This document shows, one piece after another, positions 1 to 11,913 of a stretch of 64,000 nucleotides of DNA (position 1 is the stretch's first letter; every line of letters starts with the position of its first letter). Below the pieces are notes generated by a model. The model worked only from the letters and a program-made list of their open reading frames with translations. It did not search any database and was not told where the DNA came from. The DNA is taken from positions 372,001 through 436,000 of the forward strand of contig NW_023501038.1 in the NCBI RefSeq assembly GCF_014066305.1, read 5' to 3'. Origin of the DNA: Letharia columbiana. Taxonomy: Eukaryota; Ascomycota; Lecanoromycetes; Lecanorales; Parmeliaceae. A program made the position numbers and the translations under genes.

Positions 1-1971
1 GGAATAAATTTTCGGGTGGGACGAGTCCTTCGATGAGAGAAAGAGAACATGATTGACTCCGCACCAAGCACTTCCGCAGATAGTAATATCCTGAAGATAT
101 ACGGGATGCTAGACCGTACGAACGGCGACAAGCACTATTATCAGGTATTCCATCCTCCGTTGTCTGCCAACGTGGTCCGATTCTTTTTAGCCGGGAATCG
201 GAACATATGTCAACACACTATCGATTTCACATACAAGTCGCCTGGCCCGATTCAACTCGTGGTATCAGAAAGCCAAAGACTCTGCTGTTGGCACGTTTTT
301 TGACTTACATGTCACGGTAAGGTCACCCTTTCAAACAGACTGAGGCCATACAGCCAACAGCTTCTCAGGGCACCTATAAGTTCTTGATGCAGGTACGTAC
401 GTGTGTCCGGAGTTATTATTCCGTACTTCAGTCCAATCTTTGAGCCGTCCATACTATGAGGACACGTCCCAAAACTCGAAACGCTTTCTTGAACAGGAAA
501 TGCTGACTCCGAAGTCGTCAATAGTGCTACGAAGACGATGACATCTTCTTTTTCGGTTCCAGTAGGGGTGCCTACGTGGCACGCTTTCTTGCGGAGATGC
601 TTGACCACGTGGGCCTACTCAGCGCTGGTAACGAAGAGATGATTTGATTTGCATGGAAGGCTTTTGCTCGGTGGCAGCAGAGAGAGGAGAACACGGTGGA
701 AGAGAAGAAGAAAAAGGAGATGTTTGATTTCTTACTGGCTTTCTGTGAGAATTTCAGTCGTCCAGTCCGACGTATTCGCTTTCTTGGCCTCTTTCACACT
801 GGTAACTCCGCTCGCCTATTTATCAGGCATGAGGGCTCTAGCTGAATCTGTGCCCAGTCAACAGTGTCCCGAGATTCGAGAATGCATGGATGTAGCGGAG
901 CAGATTCCCGTACATCGCCAGAAGCTCGGCTAGAGTGATCCGTCATGCGGTCAGTATTGACGAACGGCGGGCAAAGTTCCGATCAGATTTGATATCCGAG
1001 GCAAAAACCCCCAGACCCCACGAGCGCGAGGAGCATCATAGAGAGACCCATGGACAGAAAACGGGGCCAAGAGAAAATTTGATGAGCAATGGGTCAAATG
1101 CAAGTCAGTTGGGTGCAGGCCGGTTTCGCAGGAGATCGCAGTTTCGCTCTACTGTCGAACTCAACAAAGCTATGTCGGCTCGTCTGAGCGCTGTAGAAGA
1201 GGGCTACCTTGATCCACGAGGGAGCTCACATGGCCGCCTTCCATCCACGCGCCCTGCTATTTCGCGCAACGCCGCGTCAGATGGGGTTTCCATTACAGCA
1301 TCGACTTCAATTGACTCATTATCAGCCTGGACAACATCCCGTTCTCAAGTCCAAAATCCGAAAAGCAAGAATCCGGATGGAGGTGTATCTCGGAGTTTTT
1401 CCTATCTTGTCCCGAAGTCTGAGTCGTAAGACATATCAAAGGAGCAAGATCTCCTTTTGTTCCCCAGACCTTTGTCATCAGTCAGGCTTCTTGCGCAAAG
1501 GAAGCAATGCTGACTCCGAGACTGTGCGTAGGGGCGGCTGGGATGGAGCCAGAGACCTCACAGGAATCCGAATTCCAGCAGACGATTTTCCGAGCTGCGA
1601 CCAAAGGTGTGCTTCACGATTGTCTTGAGTTCAGCAACGGTCTGAGAGTAGGGTCTGTCTTGTCATGGAAGATGATGGAGTGGTTTCCATTCCGCAGAAT
1701 GGACCTCAGACCTGATGGATCTTGGAAAGCGATATCTATACCCTTGCCCAGGGGCGAAGTCAGGGATATGCCTGAAAATGCATGGATCCATCACTCTGCG
1801 ATACGGAGGATGGAGGCCGATGAGCGGTACCGGCCCGGTAATCTGATAATTGGTGGGGGAGGACGTGGTATCAAAAGGGCACCGAAGGCTTTGGGAATTG
1901 GAGCGTGGGAAATCCTGAGGGGCAAGGATGATCCTGTTGGCATGGTATGTGAGGAAAGGCCCGAGTGTTGA
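1..1971 (+). pseudogene. DUF2235 (Tle1-like alpha/beta hydrolase) gene, decayed, 5' end outside the window
   Basis: Spliced reading recovers much of a fungal DUF2235 protein. The exon ending at 144 gives ADSNILKIYGMLDRTNGDKH then YYQ. Exon 191-316 gives PGIGTYV and SWYQKAKDSAVGTFFDLHV. Exon 369-392 gives GTYKFLMQ. Exon 525-801 holds the nucleophile elbow [19 protein letters not shown]. From 858 the frame reads VNSVPRFENAWM and, after a stop, VIRHAVSIDERRAKFR. The tail at 1600-1971 has WFPFRRMDLRPDGSWK, GEVRDMPENAWIHHSAIRRM and RPGNLIIGGGGRG, all typical of the family. Two in-frame stops break it: TGA at 645-647, where an Arg codon (CGA) is the likely ancestor, and TAG at 893-895. Neither sits near a splice signal that would remove it. 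Parts between 1100 and 1600 align poorly to my memory of the family, so internal exon limits are uncertain. Family identity is clear; loss of function is inferred. Confidence 0.72.
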
Positions 1972-3438
1972 GAAACAGATTGACAAAGCGACGCACGGGA
2001 CATGATCGACGTATCCTGAAAAAGTACAGTCAAGTCAAGTCAGCGCCACACACTTGATAATGATTCCATCGTCGGCTTTGAATCTCATGTCGGACAGATG
2101 AGCTGACGTGACTTGGAGAAACGGGCAAGCTGTCAGAGAGTGACGACGCTGAACTTATTATTTCCATGCCGATTTTGAGTATCAGTGCCCCCATCCCTAC
2201 CCTCCATAAACCTGGTCATGCTTATGAATGGTTCAGAAAGGATGTCAATGAAGAAGAGATTTCCCCGTTGATGCTGTTGAAGTCATCATTACGCCACACC
2301 TGGAACCACGCAAAATAGAACCATACATTTCCTCTCGCCTGGAAAATCTGACTGCTTCCAGACACAGCTGGCGACCGAAACCATGCCTGGTCGAAGCGAT
2401 ATCTGCACCCGCAGTTACCGTGAACTCTTATGTCTAGATGCTATTTCCAACGTCCGTGGTCAAAGCAACGCAGGCTTTCATGGATACCATGATCATCATT
2501 TAACGAAAGGTTCTTGTGGAACTTTGATTGGTGTCGCTTTATAATGATACCGGAAGTGATGGTAATGGTACAGCATGACTCACCAATGTTGCTAGAGTCT
2601 TCCTCTACGGTGCTGCTTCAATTTGGCATAATCATAGAAACGTCGTCGCTCCTGATTACTCACCACTGGCAAGAGGCCCGAGGCAAGGGCCGTGTGTGAT
2701 CTCTTGACTGCCCCACCACACTTCTTTCACAAGGAGACCAGTTCTTAGCAGAAGTCAGGTTTCGTTGAAAGGCTCAGGCAGAGGGGGATGGATTCATTCT
2801 CTGTCTATCTAGAGAAACGAATCGTGCAAGAGCTCGACGCCCTATGGGCGGAGACAATGGTATCTGGTAATCTATAGAGACCGAACGCCTGTGATGATGC
2901 AAAAAGGAATTTCGATTCACGAACCGCCATCACTTATGTTGCTGCCATGTTCGGCAGACTCGTAAAATGAGGTCCTGAGCGTACGGTGCTGTGCTGTTCC
3001 GAACCGTTATGGCCAGTAATCTTGTGGACAATTCCCGACCTCGATCACGGCCAGGTCATCCATATTGAATTATCGGGGTCAAAAGGAGTCGAAGACGCTG
3101 ACGACAGGACGTATGTCTATGAGAGGTTATGCGTAAAGCCAGTACTGATACCGAAGGGCGCCAATAAGATCTGATAATTCGAGTGTGATGCAGAACGCCT
3201 ATGCCGATGCTCGTTGCTCATATCCCGTTTCGTGCATCTAGGTGGCAGTCCTGCTGTTCCCTGTGTAACATTCATGAAGATATCTTGAAGTCGAAGTACT
3301 AAAACTGGTACGATAGACATCAAAATCGTGCCAGTCGTCGGAGTAATGAGGGTTGGTAGGAGATAAATTAGCCATGAGCTCGCTTTCAATGGCTCGAACA
3401 AGGCGTTTCTTCCTGGATGAGAGACCAAGTACTCGGAA
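1972..3438. other. Gene-poor stretch after the DUF2235 remnant
   Basis: No supportable gene. An open stretch at about 2140-2319 (+) contains LHKPGHAYEWFRKDVNEEE and then a TAG; it may be a remnant of another coding sequence, but I do not recognise it. Other short open frames look random. Confidence 0.4.
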
Positions 3439-4572
3439 TCACCCTCGCCCGCCAGCTGGACTCACAGTGGGGCTAAGGCTCAGGGCCGGACTGACGCTTC
3501 CTGATCTTGCCTCTGGATCTTTCCACCTCTCGTTTTTCCGTTGAACCTGACGCTCCACAATCTCTCTCCCATCTCCCTCCTTGAATCCGGCAGGCAAGGA
3601 ACTAGTTCCGAAGTAATCCCCAGCACCTTCTAACGTGAGTGGTGTCATCAGTCCACCAGGACTCCTGAGAGGATTAAGTCGTGGGGGGCTTGGCTTGGAG
3701 CTGACGCTTGACGAGAGTAGAGAGCGAGAGGTTTTTGCTGTATTGTTGATCAGGTCTCGCCGATATTGTAGAAGCTGTTGTTTGGCATCCGAACCAAGGC
3801 CAGAACGTGGCTGCAAGGTGATTGAGCGTGAGCTTAGAGGTGAGGGAGGAGCCGGACTGTGGTCTCTTGACGGAAAGTTTGCTGGGTGGTATTTGGGGAG
3901 CCCAGCCACATTGTAGCCTTGCGCTGGCGCCCTAGCTTTCTGGCTGCTGTTGATCGAAGGTAAGGGGACAGACATTTTGGGGGAGAGGGGAGAAGAGGGT
4001 CTGCACTGGGACGATTCCGACCTCGGACTCATTGCTGCAAAACCCCTCGGCGCAGCTGAAGGGTCTCGACTTGCGGAAGTTTTCTTTGCGCGCGAAGAGT
4101 AATATGGGGTCAAGGACTCGCTAATCCGAGGTTCAGTTTTGTGCCAAGATGTAAAGTACTCTCCTTGCGGTGCCCGTGCTGTCAAGGGCGTGGTTGGGCG
4201 TGAAACCTGACCTTCCGCTTTTTTCCTCGCAGGTATATCAATAGGCGCTGAGGGTTTTCTTGATGGGGACTCTGCGAGAGTAGGCAGTGTTCCCGGAGAA
4301 CGTGACACTCTTACAGCAGCCGATGGGAGATGGAGGTGAAGCGGAGGGGTTTGAGTATTACGGGCACTCAGCCTGGTGGAGAACGAGGCGGACAAACGAC
4401 CATCAGGACTTGTGCTTGAACGGGCTCTCGGACCCGGATGGCTTTCCGTGGTCGAGAGGGTAGGTGATTCTATGGTCGATGCATGGGAGTCTGATGTTGA
4501 GCGTACTGGTAAAGCTTCTTTCCATATGGTTGTTTTGCCATGGGACGACGGGGATGAAGAAGACAAAGACAT
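3439..4572 (-). CDS. Ser/Pro-rich protein of unknown function
   Basis: Single open frame of 377 residues starting at an ATG (4572). It is rich in Ser, Pro, Thr and Arg, with many SP and TP dipeptides (for example LSPKMSVPLPS and SPSRKPSAPI), so it is probably disordered and a likely target of proline-directed kinases. Near the C-terminus a more ordered-looking patch reads SDAKQQLLQYRRDLINNTAK, followed by DYFGTSSLPAGFKEGDGREI and a charged stretch VQRKNERWKD. I see no signal peptide, membrane segment or catalytic motif. The C-terminal patch is the part most likely to be conserved. Fungal genomes carry many such proteins of unknown role, and I assign no function. A further 5' exon cannot be excluded, but the ATG here gives one continuous frame. 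Confidence 0.6.
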   Translation of the reverse strand: MSLSSSSPSSHGKTTIWKEALPVRSTSDSHASTIESPTLSTTESHPGPRARSSTSPDGRLSASFSTRLSARNTQTPPLHLHLPSAAVRVSRSPGTLPTLAESPSRKPSAPIDIPARKKAEGQVSRPTTPLTARAPQGEYFTSWHKTEPRISESLTPYYSSRAKKTSASRDPSAAPRGFAAMSPRSESSQCRPSSPLSPKMSVPLPSINSSQKARAPAQGYNVAGLPKYHPANFPSRDHSPAPPSPLSSRSITLQPRSGLGSDAKQQLLQYRRDLINNTAKTSRSLLSSSVSSKPSPPRLNPLRSPGGLMTPLTLEGAGDYFGTSSLPAGFKEGDGREIVERQVQRKNERWKDPEARSGSVSPALSLSPTVSPAGGRG

Positions 4573-5901
4573 CTTGAGCGGGGAAAATAGCCTCAGAGAT
4601 ATGACTGTGAACCGTGGCGCTTTAGAGGAGGGTCCAAGAGAATTGGTGAAATGAAGGCTTCAAAGCTGAGGATTTGTGTGGTTGGTGAGACTATCTCCGC
4701 GGGTCACGGCGGAGCGGTGCCCTCGGGTTTATGTTGTAGCGGGGTGCCGACCTTCGGACTTAAGTATAGAGGATGATGTAAATGACGTGACGTGACGATA
4801 GCGTAATTGTATACCCATCAATTACATGTAATTTGGAATTAATAGAAATGAGGCAAGTGTTTGGCGGAGATATTTAGTTCTAGTATTAGGTTCGATTCCT
4901 AATGGCGCTGGTACAATGGTGTTGCGGTGCTTTTTATTTTCTGCAAGTGTGCCAGATAAGTGTGAGTAAACAACGTCATCATGCATGAATGGAAGACCGC
5001 TTCCCACAGATATAGAAAACGATATGAAACATTCCAAAGTCTTACAATGCAATCATGGCAATCTAGGTACCGCAGAAACAAGGCAGTGTTGAGACGGACG
5101 GTTTTGAAAGTGGTCAATCAGGAAGTCGCTTGGACTGACCATACTGACTCCATTTCTAGGTAAGAGAGAAACAAAGGAGAGGCGGCGGTGACCCTAAGAC
5201 TTGCTTACCTGTACATTGAATTTGGGCACTGCAAAGGAAAGGTTCGGGCACGATTGGTGAGATTGGTAAGATATGCTGTGCCTTTACCATCATACATCAA
5301 TTACCACTGAATTCTAAAGATCAATTAAGTGAGAAATGTCCAGGGATAGCTATTTTCATACAAGATTGCACCGCTTTAAACACGCATGTTGGAGGTCTTG
5401 GGTAGAGAAAGACTCCATGAAAACTACATCCATAGTTGCTTTCGTCTTCTACCTGTCTGACGCGCTCAAAGGCGCTGCAGCTAGAGCACGCAGAAGGGCG
5501 AAAAAGCTGATACGCGTCGTCACTTATAGGTCGGGACCGGCCTAGTACTCATACCGAGAAAGTTCAAAATGCTTGGCTGCGGGTTGCGCACTCGATCATG
5601 AATTCAAGGCTATTGGTTAGAATGTAATATGTACATGATGCGAAGGCTTTGATTTCTCTATGCTTTCCAACTCGTATGCTCCGTCATAGTCCAAGTTAGT
5701 GCCTTGAACGAATTCCAACATACAGCTGGTTAAGGCCATGGGAACCGATGCCGTACCAAACGAAGATGCGAAGTCTGATAGGGTATAATCCATCGGACCC
5801 TCGAAGAAGTGAAACATGTGCTGAGTAGTGATAATGTACATTTCAAGGTATCTGCTCGACCGAGGAAGGTCTCCCTTACAGAGCTCAATGTAGATTAGAA
5901 T
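4573..5901. other. Intergenic, contains one copy of a tRNA-like repeat
   Basis: Holds repeat copy 1 (4860-4950, listed separately). A 74-codon ATG-started frame on the minus strand (5617-5841) has no recognisable motif, and I do not call it a gene. The rest shows nothing supportable. Confidence 0.4.
4860..4950 (+). repeat. Dispersed repeat with tRNA-like T-arm, copy 1
   Basis: Carries TATTTAGTTC, then TTAGG-TTCGATT-CCTAA, then TGGCGCTGGTACAATGG and a TTGCGGTGCTTTTTATTTTC tail. The middle part can fold as a 5-base-pair T-stem with a 7-base T-loop and contains a perfect B-box (GGTTCGATTCC). Two more copies lie at about 12957-13042 and 13176-13252. No complete tRNA cloverleaf can be built around it. 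Confidence 0.75.
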
Positions 5902-7676
5902 CTAGAAGGAGCTGTCGTGAGCGTGGGCGTGGGCGTGGCGGTGCAAGTGCGAAACCCTCTTCTCTTTTTTGGATGATGAGGTATCAGCGCTATCGATGCT
6001 GTAAAACGACGCCTGGCCGTTGGATCCACCGCAGATCTGGGTCTGATCGGCTGTGCAGACCGAGTTGCACATGCCTTGCTCAAGCCCATTGGCGGCGATG
6101 TTAGATGGGGTTTTCAACAGTTGCGGGTCATTGCCGCAGAAACATTGGGAGGAGTACTCTAGCGACATCCACTGGTATTTTGTCGTCTGCGCTTTCTGCG
6201 CGTTATCCGCGGTTCCAGTGCCACTGCAGAAACCTGCGCACCACTCCGGTGTGACAGGGTTCGGGAGCGAAGCAGATGTACCAGTCAACAGGCGTTCATA
6301 GTTGACATAATCCAGGTAGCAGCCTTGGTAAGTCCATCCAGGGACATCGGTGTGTTGAGTAGTCGGCGCGCTTAAACCAGCTTCTTCACAAGTTGCCTGT
6401 ACCGCCTCCTGAGGGCCTGACTGACGCTTGTTGCATCCTGGCTGATTTTCCAACCAGCCCCAGATGGGCTCGTCCACAGGGGACGGCACGTTACATGCAT
6501 TCATCTCGTCGGGGGTGTTGATAACGGAGGGATCCAAGCACGCATCGACCTCGTTGTCACCATCACATGTATAACATTCGTCAATGAGGGTTTGCAGAGT
6601 GTCTTTTCCCCAACCGGCAAACTGGACTTCATCAGCCTTTGGTTATAGAAAGGTTATAGAACCGCTACTATGATAACTCACGTAATCTCCGTGGAGACCG
6701 AAACCCAAAGGATCGCCTTGCGCCAATTCGAAGGGCCAGGCGTCACTAGCAGGATTCCAGACACCGCTTGTCTTGAAGCTGTCAATGTCCCAATAGACTT
6801 CCATGTGCATTGCTGGGAAATGCGTCCAGCCTGCCGGGCAATTCTGTTCACCGTTTTTGGTGCCGGCAGTGCTCGAGTAATTTCTCCCAGACGTGGGTGC
6901 TGTGAGGTCTTGCGTGAGGCTTTTACCGTCCCAGCAATCGGCGAAGTAAACGTCGTACCGCAGGCCTGTCCCAGATGCGTCGCAATTGGCCATAGGGAAG
7001 CCCAAGCCGGAATTACCATATGGATTTTGCTTCGCATATGGATTCGAACCGTCCGCCGTGGGACACGTGAACTGGACTGGTTGGGGGATGCCCTGGCCAG
7101 AGTCTCTTCCGAGATAGATTCCTCCGCCCTCCAGCGGGGTGGCATCCGGCTGGCTGCGCTTGAAAGGATCGCCAATAAGCATTTGAAAGCCTGGTGGGAA
7201 GGCTACGATCTTGTCGGAAGTTGGCATAGAAGAGCTGGAGGGTCAGCGAGGAGTGGCGGGCTGGCGATGTAGTGATCTTACCTGTAGTAGACCTTTTCTT
7301 GAGTAGCAGGCACGGAGATGTAGCTACCGTTCTGGGGGGATCTAAAACTCAACCTTGGAGTCCAATAGACACTGTTGTCCGCTTTGGCCTGTGTCGATGT
7401 GCACGACGAGTCGAGGGCGGTGTCCGCCTCCATCGAGGCATTCCAATTGGAGCCACCCATGCCCAAGTGCACATGGGCTGAAGCCTTATTGGGGGAGACG
7501 ATAGGGTCCACTCGTGCGTACATGAGGGGTGCAAGGCCAACGATGACCTGTTTGACAAAGGCAGGAGTCACGGTACTTCCCGGAGCTGGAGTGCAGATCG
7601 TGGGGCCGAGACGGCTGTGAACGAGGGGCGAATGAACGAGTAGAAAGGCCATTTGGCCAATGGTAGAGAGACGCAT
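5902..7676 (-). CDS. Secreted DUF1996-WSC domain protein
   Basis: Three exons (7676-7282, 7234-6682, 6636-5902) joined by introns of 47 and 45 bases give 560 residues in frame. The N-terminus is a likely secretion signal. DUF1996 begins with LMYARVDPIVSPNKASAHVH and continues with MGGSNW, FPPGFQMLIGDP, VYFADCWDGK, CPAGWTHFPAMHMEVYWDI and GFGLHGDY. The C-terminal WSC domain (about residues 400-540) has the spaced cysteines of YQGCYLDY, EWCAGFC, SSQCFCGNDP and QICGGSNGQASFY. WSC domains are associated with binding cell-wall polysaccharides. DUF1996 function is unsettled. The protein ends in a His/Ala tail (HRHAHAHAHDSSF) encoded by a short GC-rich repeat. An extracellular or cell-wall role is inferred. 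Confidence in the family and in both introns is high. Confidence 0.9.
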
Positions 7677-9669
7677 GACGCGGGCTTGTCTTGAGCAAGC
7701 AGTGGATGTTCAGGAAGCGAGTGTTGGTGGAAGCAATGTGCTGGGAGAGAATGGCAGAGGCAGATAAGCAATGTAAAAGAGTGAGTGAAAGTAGTGACTG
7801 GCACGCAAGAGTCTCGGACTCTGTAACGCAAATAAAGAGTGTTGGTAAAGGAATGTGAGGAGGATTGGTGAAGAAGGGAGGAGAAAGAAAATGAGGGTGG
7901 AAGGTGGTTTGTGATAGTCAGGAGATCAGGACTACCTCACCTTGAGAAGAGACTCAGGAACGAGGACGCTAACAGGGACTTGCTTGCTGACTACCGTAGG
8001 TACTTATTCTATTTCGTTCAGGAACCAAAAGGTCAAATTAAACAATCGCCTAGAGGAGTCAAAGTGGCATTATCAAGGCACATGTAGTTAGGCTGGTGGG
8101 TATCATATCATAGCGCAAATGGCCGTCAGAATCATGAAACAAAGACAAAGAGGGGCGCTGTGACATTGTAATGATAAGATGCACGTTAGATGCTATAATA
8201 ATAGGGGATAATGTGATAGATAGCATGTAAGCTGGGAGGAAAGACGCCGCAACGATAAAGTAAGGTAATACCTATCTGAGGCTGGGCAGTTTCACCACAT
8301 TTATTTAACATTGCTGCTGGAGAAAGTACTGTGGGAAGGGGGAGTCAGCTTCTCCTATTAACGTAATTCAGATAGCTCGGGTACTCTACTCGTATCATTC
8401 AATCATTTACCTAGGGGCATCACCTCAGAGCACTTTGTGCCTTGGACACCGACGATCAGTCTACCATCACAGTCTCACAAACTACATGTACGGTAGAATC
8501 TTGCACGAGCATGCAGGAGCAAGGGGTTCGACTTTTTTTTTCTTTCTTTCCTTCTTCATGGGGAATGGCCGGCGCAGAACGGGATGGCGGCAAGGTTTAA
8601 GGTTTGTGAGAAGAAAATCGCACGTGGTTAGTAGAAGCGCGATCGTCGCCCTTTAATCTTGTCTCGCTTTAAGGTACTAATACAGGCGCCCAAATTCTAC
8701 TTAAAGTAAGACTGAATCGTGATGCGGCAGCGAGCAGAATCAAAGTCTTCCTCTCCAGGCTTACGGCGACCAACTTGATCCCAAACAATTGAAGCAGATT
8801 CCTCCGAAAATACAGAACCATAGCATGCAGACGGCAAAACAACCAAACTCAAAGTCCAAGGAAGGCCCCTCGGTCCCAGAAACGGCTGAACTTCTTCCAT
8901 TGCTATGCCTTGGCTCCGGTAGGGGCTGGTGGGGGGGTGATTACGGGTTAAAAGTCGTCAGTTGAAACATGGATTCAATAGCCGAGTGGAACGCACCAAC
9001 ATTAATATTCTGATCCTTCATGCCGTCCTTGGCACAATTGCCCCTACGAGTAATCTAGGTACGTACCTGTACAAGCATTCGCTACTGCTCAGAAGTGAGC
9101 ATTTGAAACGATCGCAAAAGAATCCACATTATTGGCTGCCAAAAGTGGTAAAATTCTTCCCAGAGAGTGCTAAAGTGGCGCCGACCCTCTACCCGCGGCT
9201 GGCCCATGCTTTTGTTTTTGCTTCGCTGGACGAAGTTATTTCGGTTTTCTACGCACAGCCAATCGCTCCTCTTCCCAATCAAGGTGTTAGGACCTTGCGC
9301 CTTGATAGAGCCTATCCAGAGCGTACAAGGTTTTCTATGCCAGGCTTACCTGCAGGAACTGAGGAGCCTGTCCATCTGTCGCATCCAACTGCGCAGATTC
9401 GGGCAGCAGGCCACAATGTAATCACAGTGCTCAAAAAAGTCGCTGGTAGCCGTAGGGTCGAGGCCGCATTCTTGAGAGCTTTGGCTGCTGATGTCCTACT
9501 TTACCCTTCAAGCGTGTGAAGGTTGCCTTTCCATTCTTTTCGACTAGAGTCAGAAACATCGCATCTTCACACTGTCTCCATGGCAAAGTGCTACTAGCTC
9601 AGCATGACTGGCTTCTGATACAGAACCACATGCTCGCTGCTTGCCAATGCTTATAACTCGCCGCGGGTT
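7677..9669. other. Intergenic between the DUF1996-WSC gene and PTC5-like 3' end
   Basis: Probably contains the promoter of the minus-strand WSC gene. A pyrimidine tract sits at about 8530-8556. A long open frame on the plus strand (8962-9519) lacks an ATG over its first part and has no recognisable motif, so it is not called. Confidence 0.4.
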
Positions 9670-11703
9670 TCAAAGATTCTGTATTGTTGTGTCATCCTTT
9701 CCGAAAAAGATTACATTCACTGTGATGTCATCCCTATCAGAGAGGAGAGTCAGCATAGAGGTATATAGCTGAGATTTCAGGTACCTTACCTCACGTTCCT
9801 CGAGTACGGAGGACTGACGGTCAGCAGGCCAGCTAGCATGTCCTCGTTGCCTCCCCCTAATGCATTTCGAGTTAGATGAGTGGCCGCATTCTCGTCTCTC
9901 ATTACAAAGTGCTTTGCATCGGCGGTTCGAATGTCGCTAGATTGTAATTTCAACGTCAGCATTGCCTATCCGAGATGGTGTGTTGAGCCTTGAAACATGT
10001 CTACAAAGTAGACACTCCCAAGATATGTCTCAAGGCTCAATATTTAGTCCAAAAGAGGAAATATGAACTCGGAAAATACGTACGTGTACGCCATGTTTGG
10101 ATTTGGGTTGCGTCGACTCGAGATCTCACGCGCAGGAATAGCATTGGGTGTGGGGGCCAGATCTGGAGGGGAAACATCCTTTGTAACATCATAGGTCTTG
10201 AGCCATTGGCTTACCAAATCGACCGCCTGCTCGCTTGTGAGATGGTCCCATAACCCGTCTGATGCCATGATAAGGAAGTCTCCATTCTCCGGTTCAATCT
10301 TGGTGGTAGTCACCACCGGCAACGCTGTGAGATAAGGTGGCGAAATGAGAGGTTCCCTAAGTGGCGGACCGAAGAACCTTCTCTGTGCTTCCTCTTGCAC
10401 TTGACGCGACCACTTCCATCTACCATCCCCAAAAGCCCGCGATACCATCAAACCTAGAACTCTTCCATCTTTCACAAGCTTGGGTTCGTCTGGGTGTTCT
10501 TTATGCAGTCTTGCAACTTCATCCTTGTTATGACCTGTCTAGTTTTTCGGAGTTGGTTATTCTTCTCTCCGTTCAAAGATCAAACCACCTACCTGGTCGC
10601 TTGAGAGAGCTATTGCTTCCCATTCACCTGCAGCATTACGTCGACCGAGGACGGCGCGTGAGTCACCCGTGCACGCTACTTTCAGTATCTGCGACTCGGT
10701 ATGATAGTATGATACTAGGGCACAGGATCCAGAGTAAGCCGGGCCTAGCCGAGACATTGCCTCATTAAGAAAACTTGGCCCAGTAATTGCTGTAGCACCT
10801 TGATCCATGATTTCTTTGTCAAGCTTGAGAAAGGCCTTCTCGATCGCCCGGTCGACATCCTGAGGAGCGGCTGGGTGTGGGAATTTGGGTCAGCGTCTGC
10901 GTTTGAGAAGTTCAGACTTGAGCCTGGAGACAGCTTCAAGAAGAACGAAGAGGGCACCAGAGTCCACGAAATATATTTTGCAGTAAGGGTGAAAGAAGAC
11001 CGAGATTTACATACCGTCACTCGGGGCACCCGTCGATGAGATGGCTTCCAGCTCGTAAGCTATATAAATAAAAAGGTAGTCACGAAGTGCCGCTGCTGTT
11101 TCCCATCCACTGGGTGTGTCAGTTCTGATCCTCGCCTCAAATTTGGAGATCTTACGCGTGTCCGTCATAAATACCGAATAGCATCCACTCGATTTCGCCG
11201 TCTTCACGACCTGTAGCCGAGAGACAATCATCCTCTGATATCGAGTTACTGGGAAGCTGCATGGTATCATAGCGAAGGACACCACTACCAGATCCAATCA
11301 TTTGCGAGTCTTCCGACCGTCGTAACATCTCGTTTGCTTGTTCAACTGTTAAAGGTGATGTAGGAGAGAGGTACTTTTGTTTGACCCTCTCCGAACCAAG
11401 CAGTTCGAATGTCCCATCACTTTCAAGTACTAATGGCTTAGCATCGTAAATGCTGTAAGAAATGCCAGCGCCGCTAAGCAGGATCCAGAATAGAATTCCT
11501 TGAGGCAAGGCTTTATGAGAAGGCCACAACCATTGACAATATGGAGCGCTTCTCTGTGATGAGTGCAAAGCTCTGGACTGTTGGAAGCTACGAGCAGATA
11601 ACGAAGGCGGAGAAGGACGAAGCTGACGGGCACCAATTCGCGCAGTAAAGGAATGGCACACCGCTGAAGGCGAGCCCAAGACAAACGTTGATATGCGAGT
11701 CAT
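9670..11703 (-). CDS. PTC5: Mitochondrial PP2C-family protein phosphatase, PTC5-like
   Basis: Six exons (11703-11156, 11109-11015, 10870-10593, 10538-10084, 9936-9790, 9733-9670) splice in frame to 528 residues. The N-terminus is rich in Arg and Ser without acidic residues, as in a mitochondrial presequence, and is followed by a hydrophobic segment near residues 70-85 (GILFWILLSGAGISYSIYD). PP2C metal-binding motifs follow: FGIYDGHAGWETAA at about 175-188, CTGDSRAVLG near 284, GLMVSRAFGDG, MASDGLWDHL near 400, and NVRDDITVNVIFFG at the end. In yeast, Ptc5 dephosphorylates the pyruvate dehydrogenase E1 alpha subunit in mitochondria. The same role here is inferred from architecture. It could also be another mitochondrial PP2C (Ptc6/Ptc7 type), but length and the anchor segment favour PTC5. 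It diverges from the DUF202 gene. Confidence 0.9.
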
Positions 11704-11913
11704 AATATCAGTAACACACCTGACAGTTAAAAGATGGATAAGCTGTCATTAATTGAATATGATGTGTTTCGAGTGTCTGAAGATGCTAAGGTCTTACCTA
11801 TCTTCCAAGGTTAGTTTACAGGCTAGTTTAAAGCACATTTCTCGGAATAGTTACATGGTAGGAGGGAGCGTCACATGTTCATATATATGCCCTCCACCTC
11901 CATTTGTCCTATG
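11704..11913. promoter_or_regulatory. Shared intergenic promoter region of PTC5-like and DUF202 genes
   Basis: About 210 bases separate the two divergent start codons, so both promoters must overlap here or extend into 5' exons. No single regulatory motif is convincing. Confidence 0.5.

Noticed and set aside
4870..4910. Call as a complete tRNA gene
   Set aside because: Only the T-arm can be folded; no acceptor stem, D-arm or anticodon arm fits around it, and the same holds for the other copies.
8962..9519. 185-codon open frame on the plus strand
   Set aside because: It opens at a TTG, with no ATG in its first half, and has no recognisable motif.
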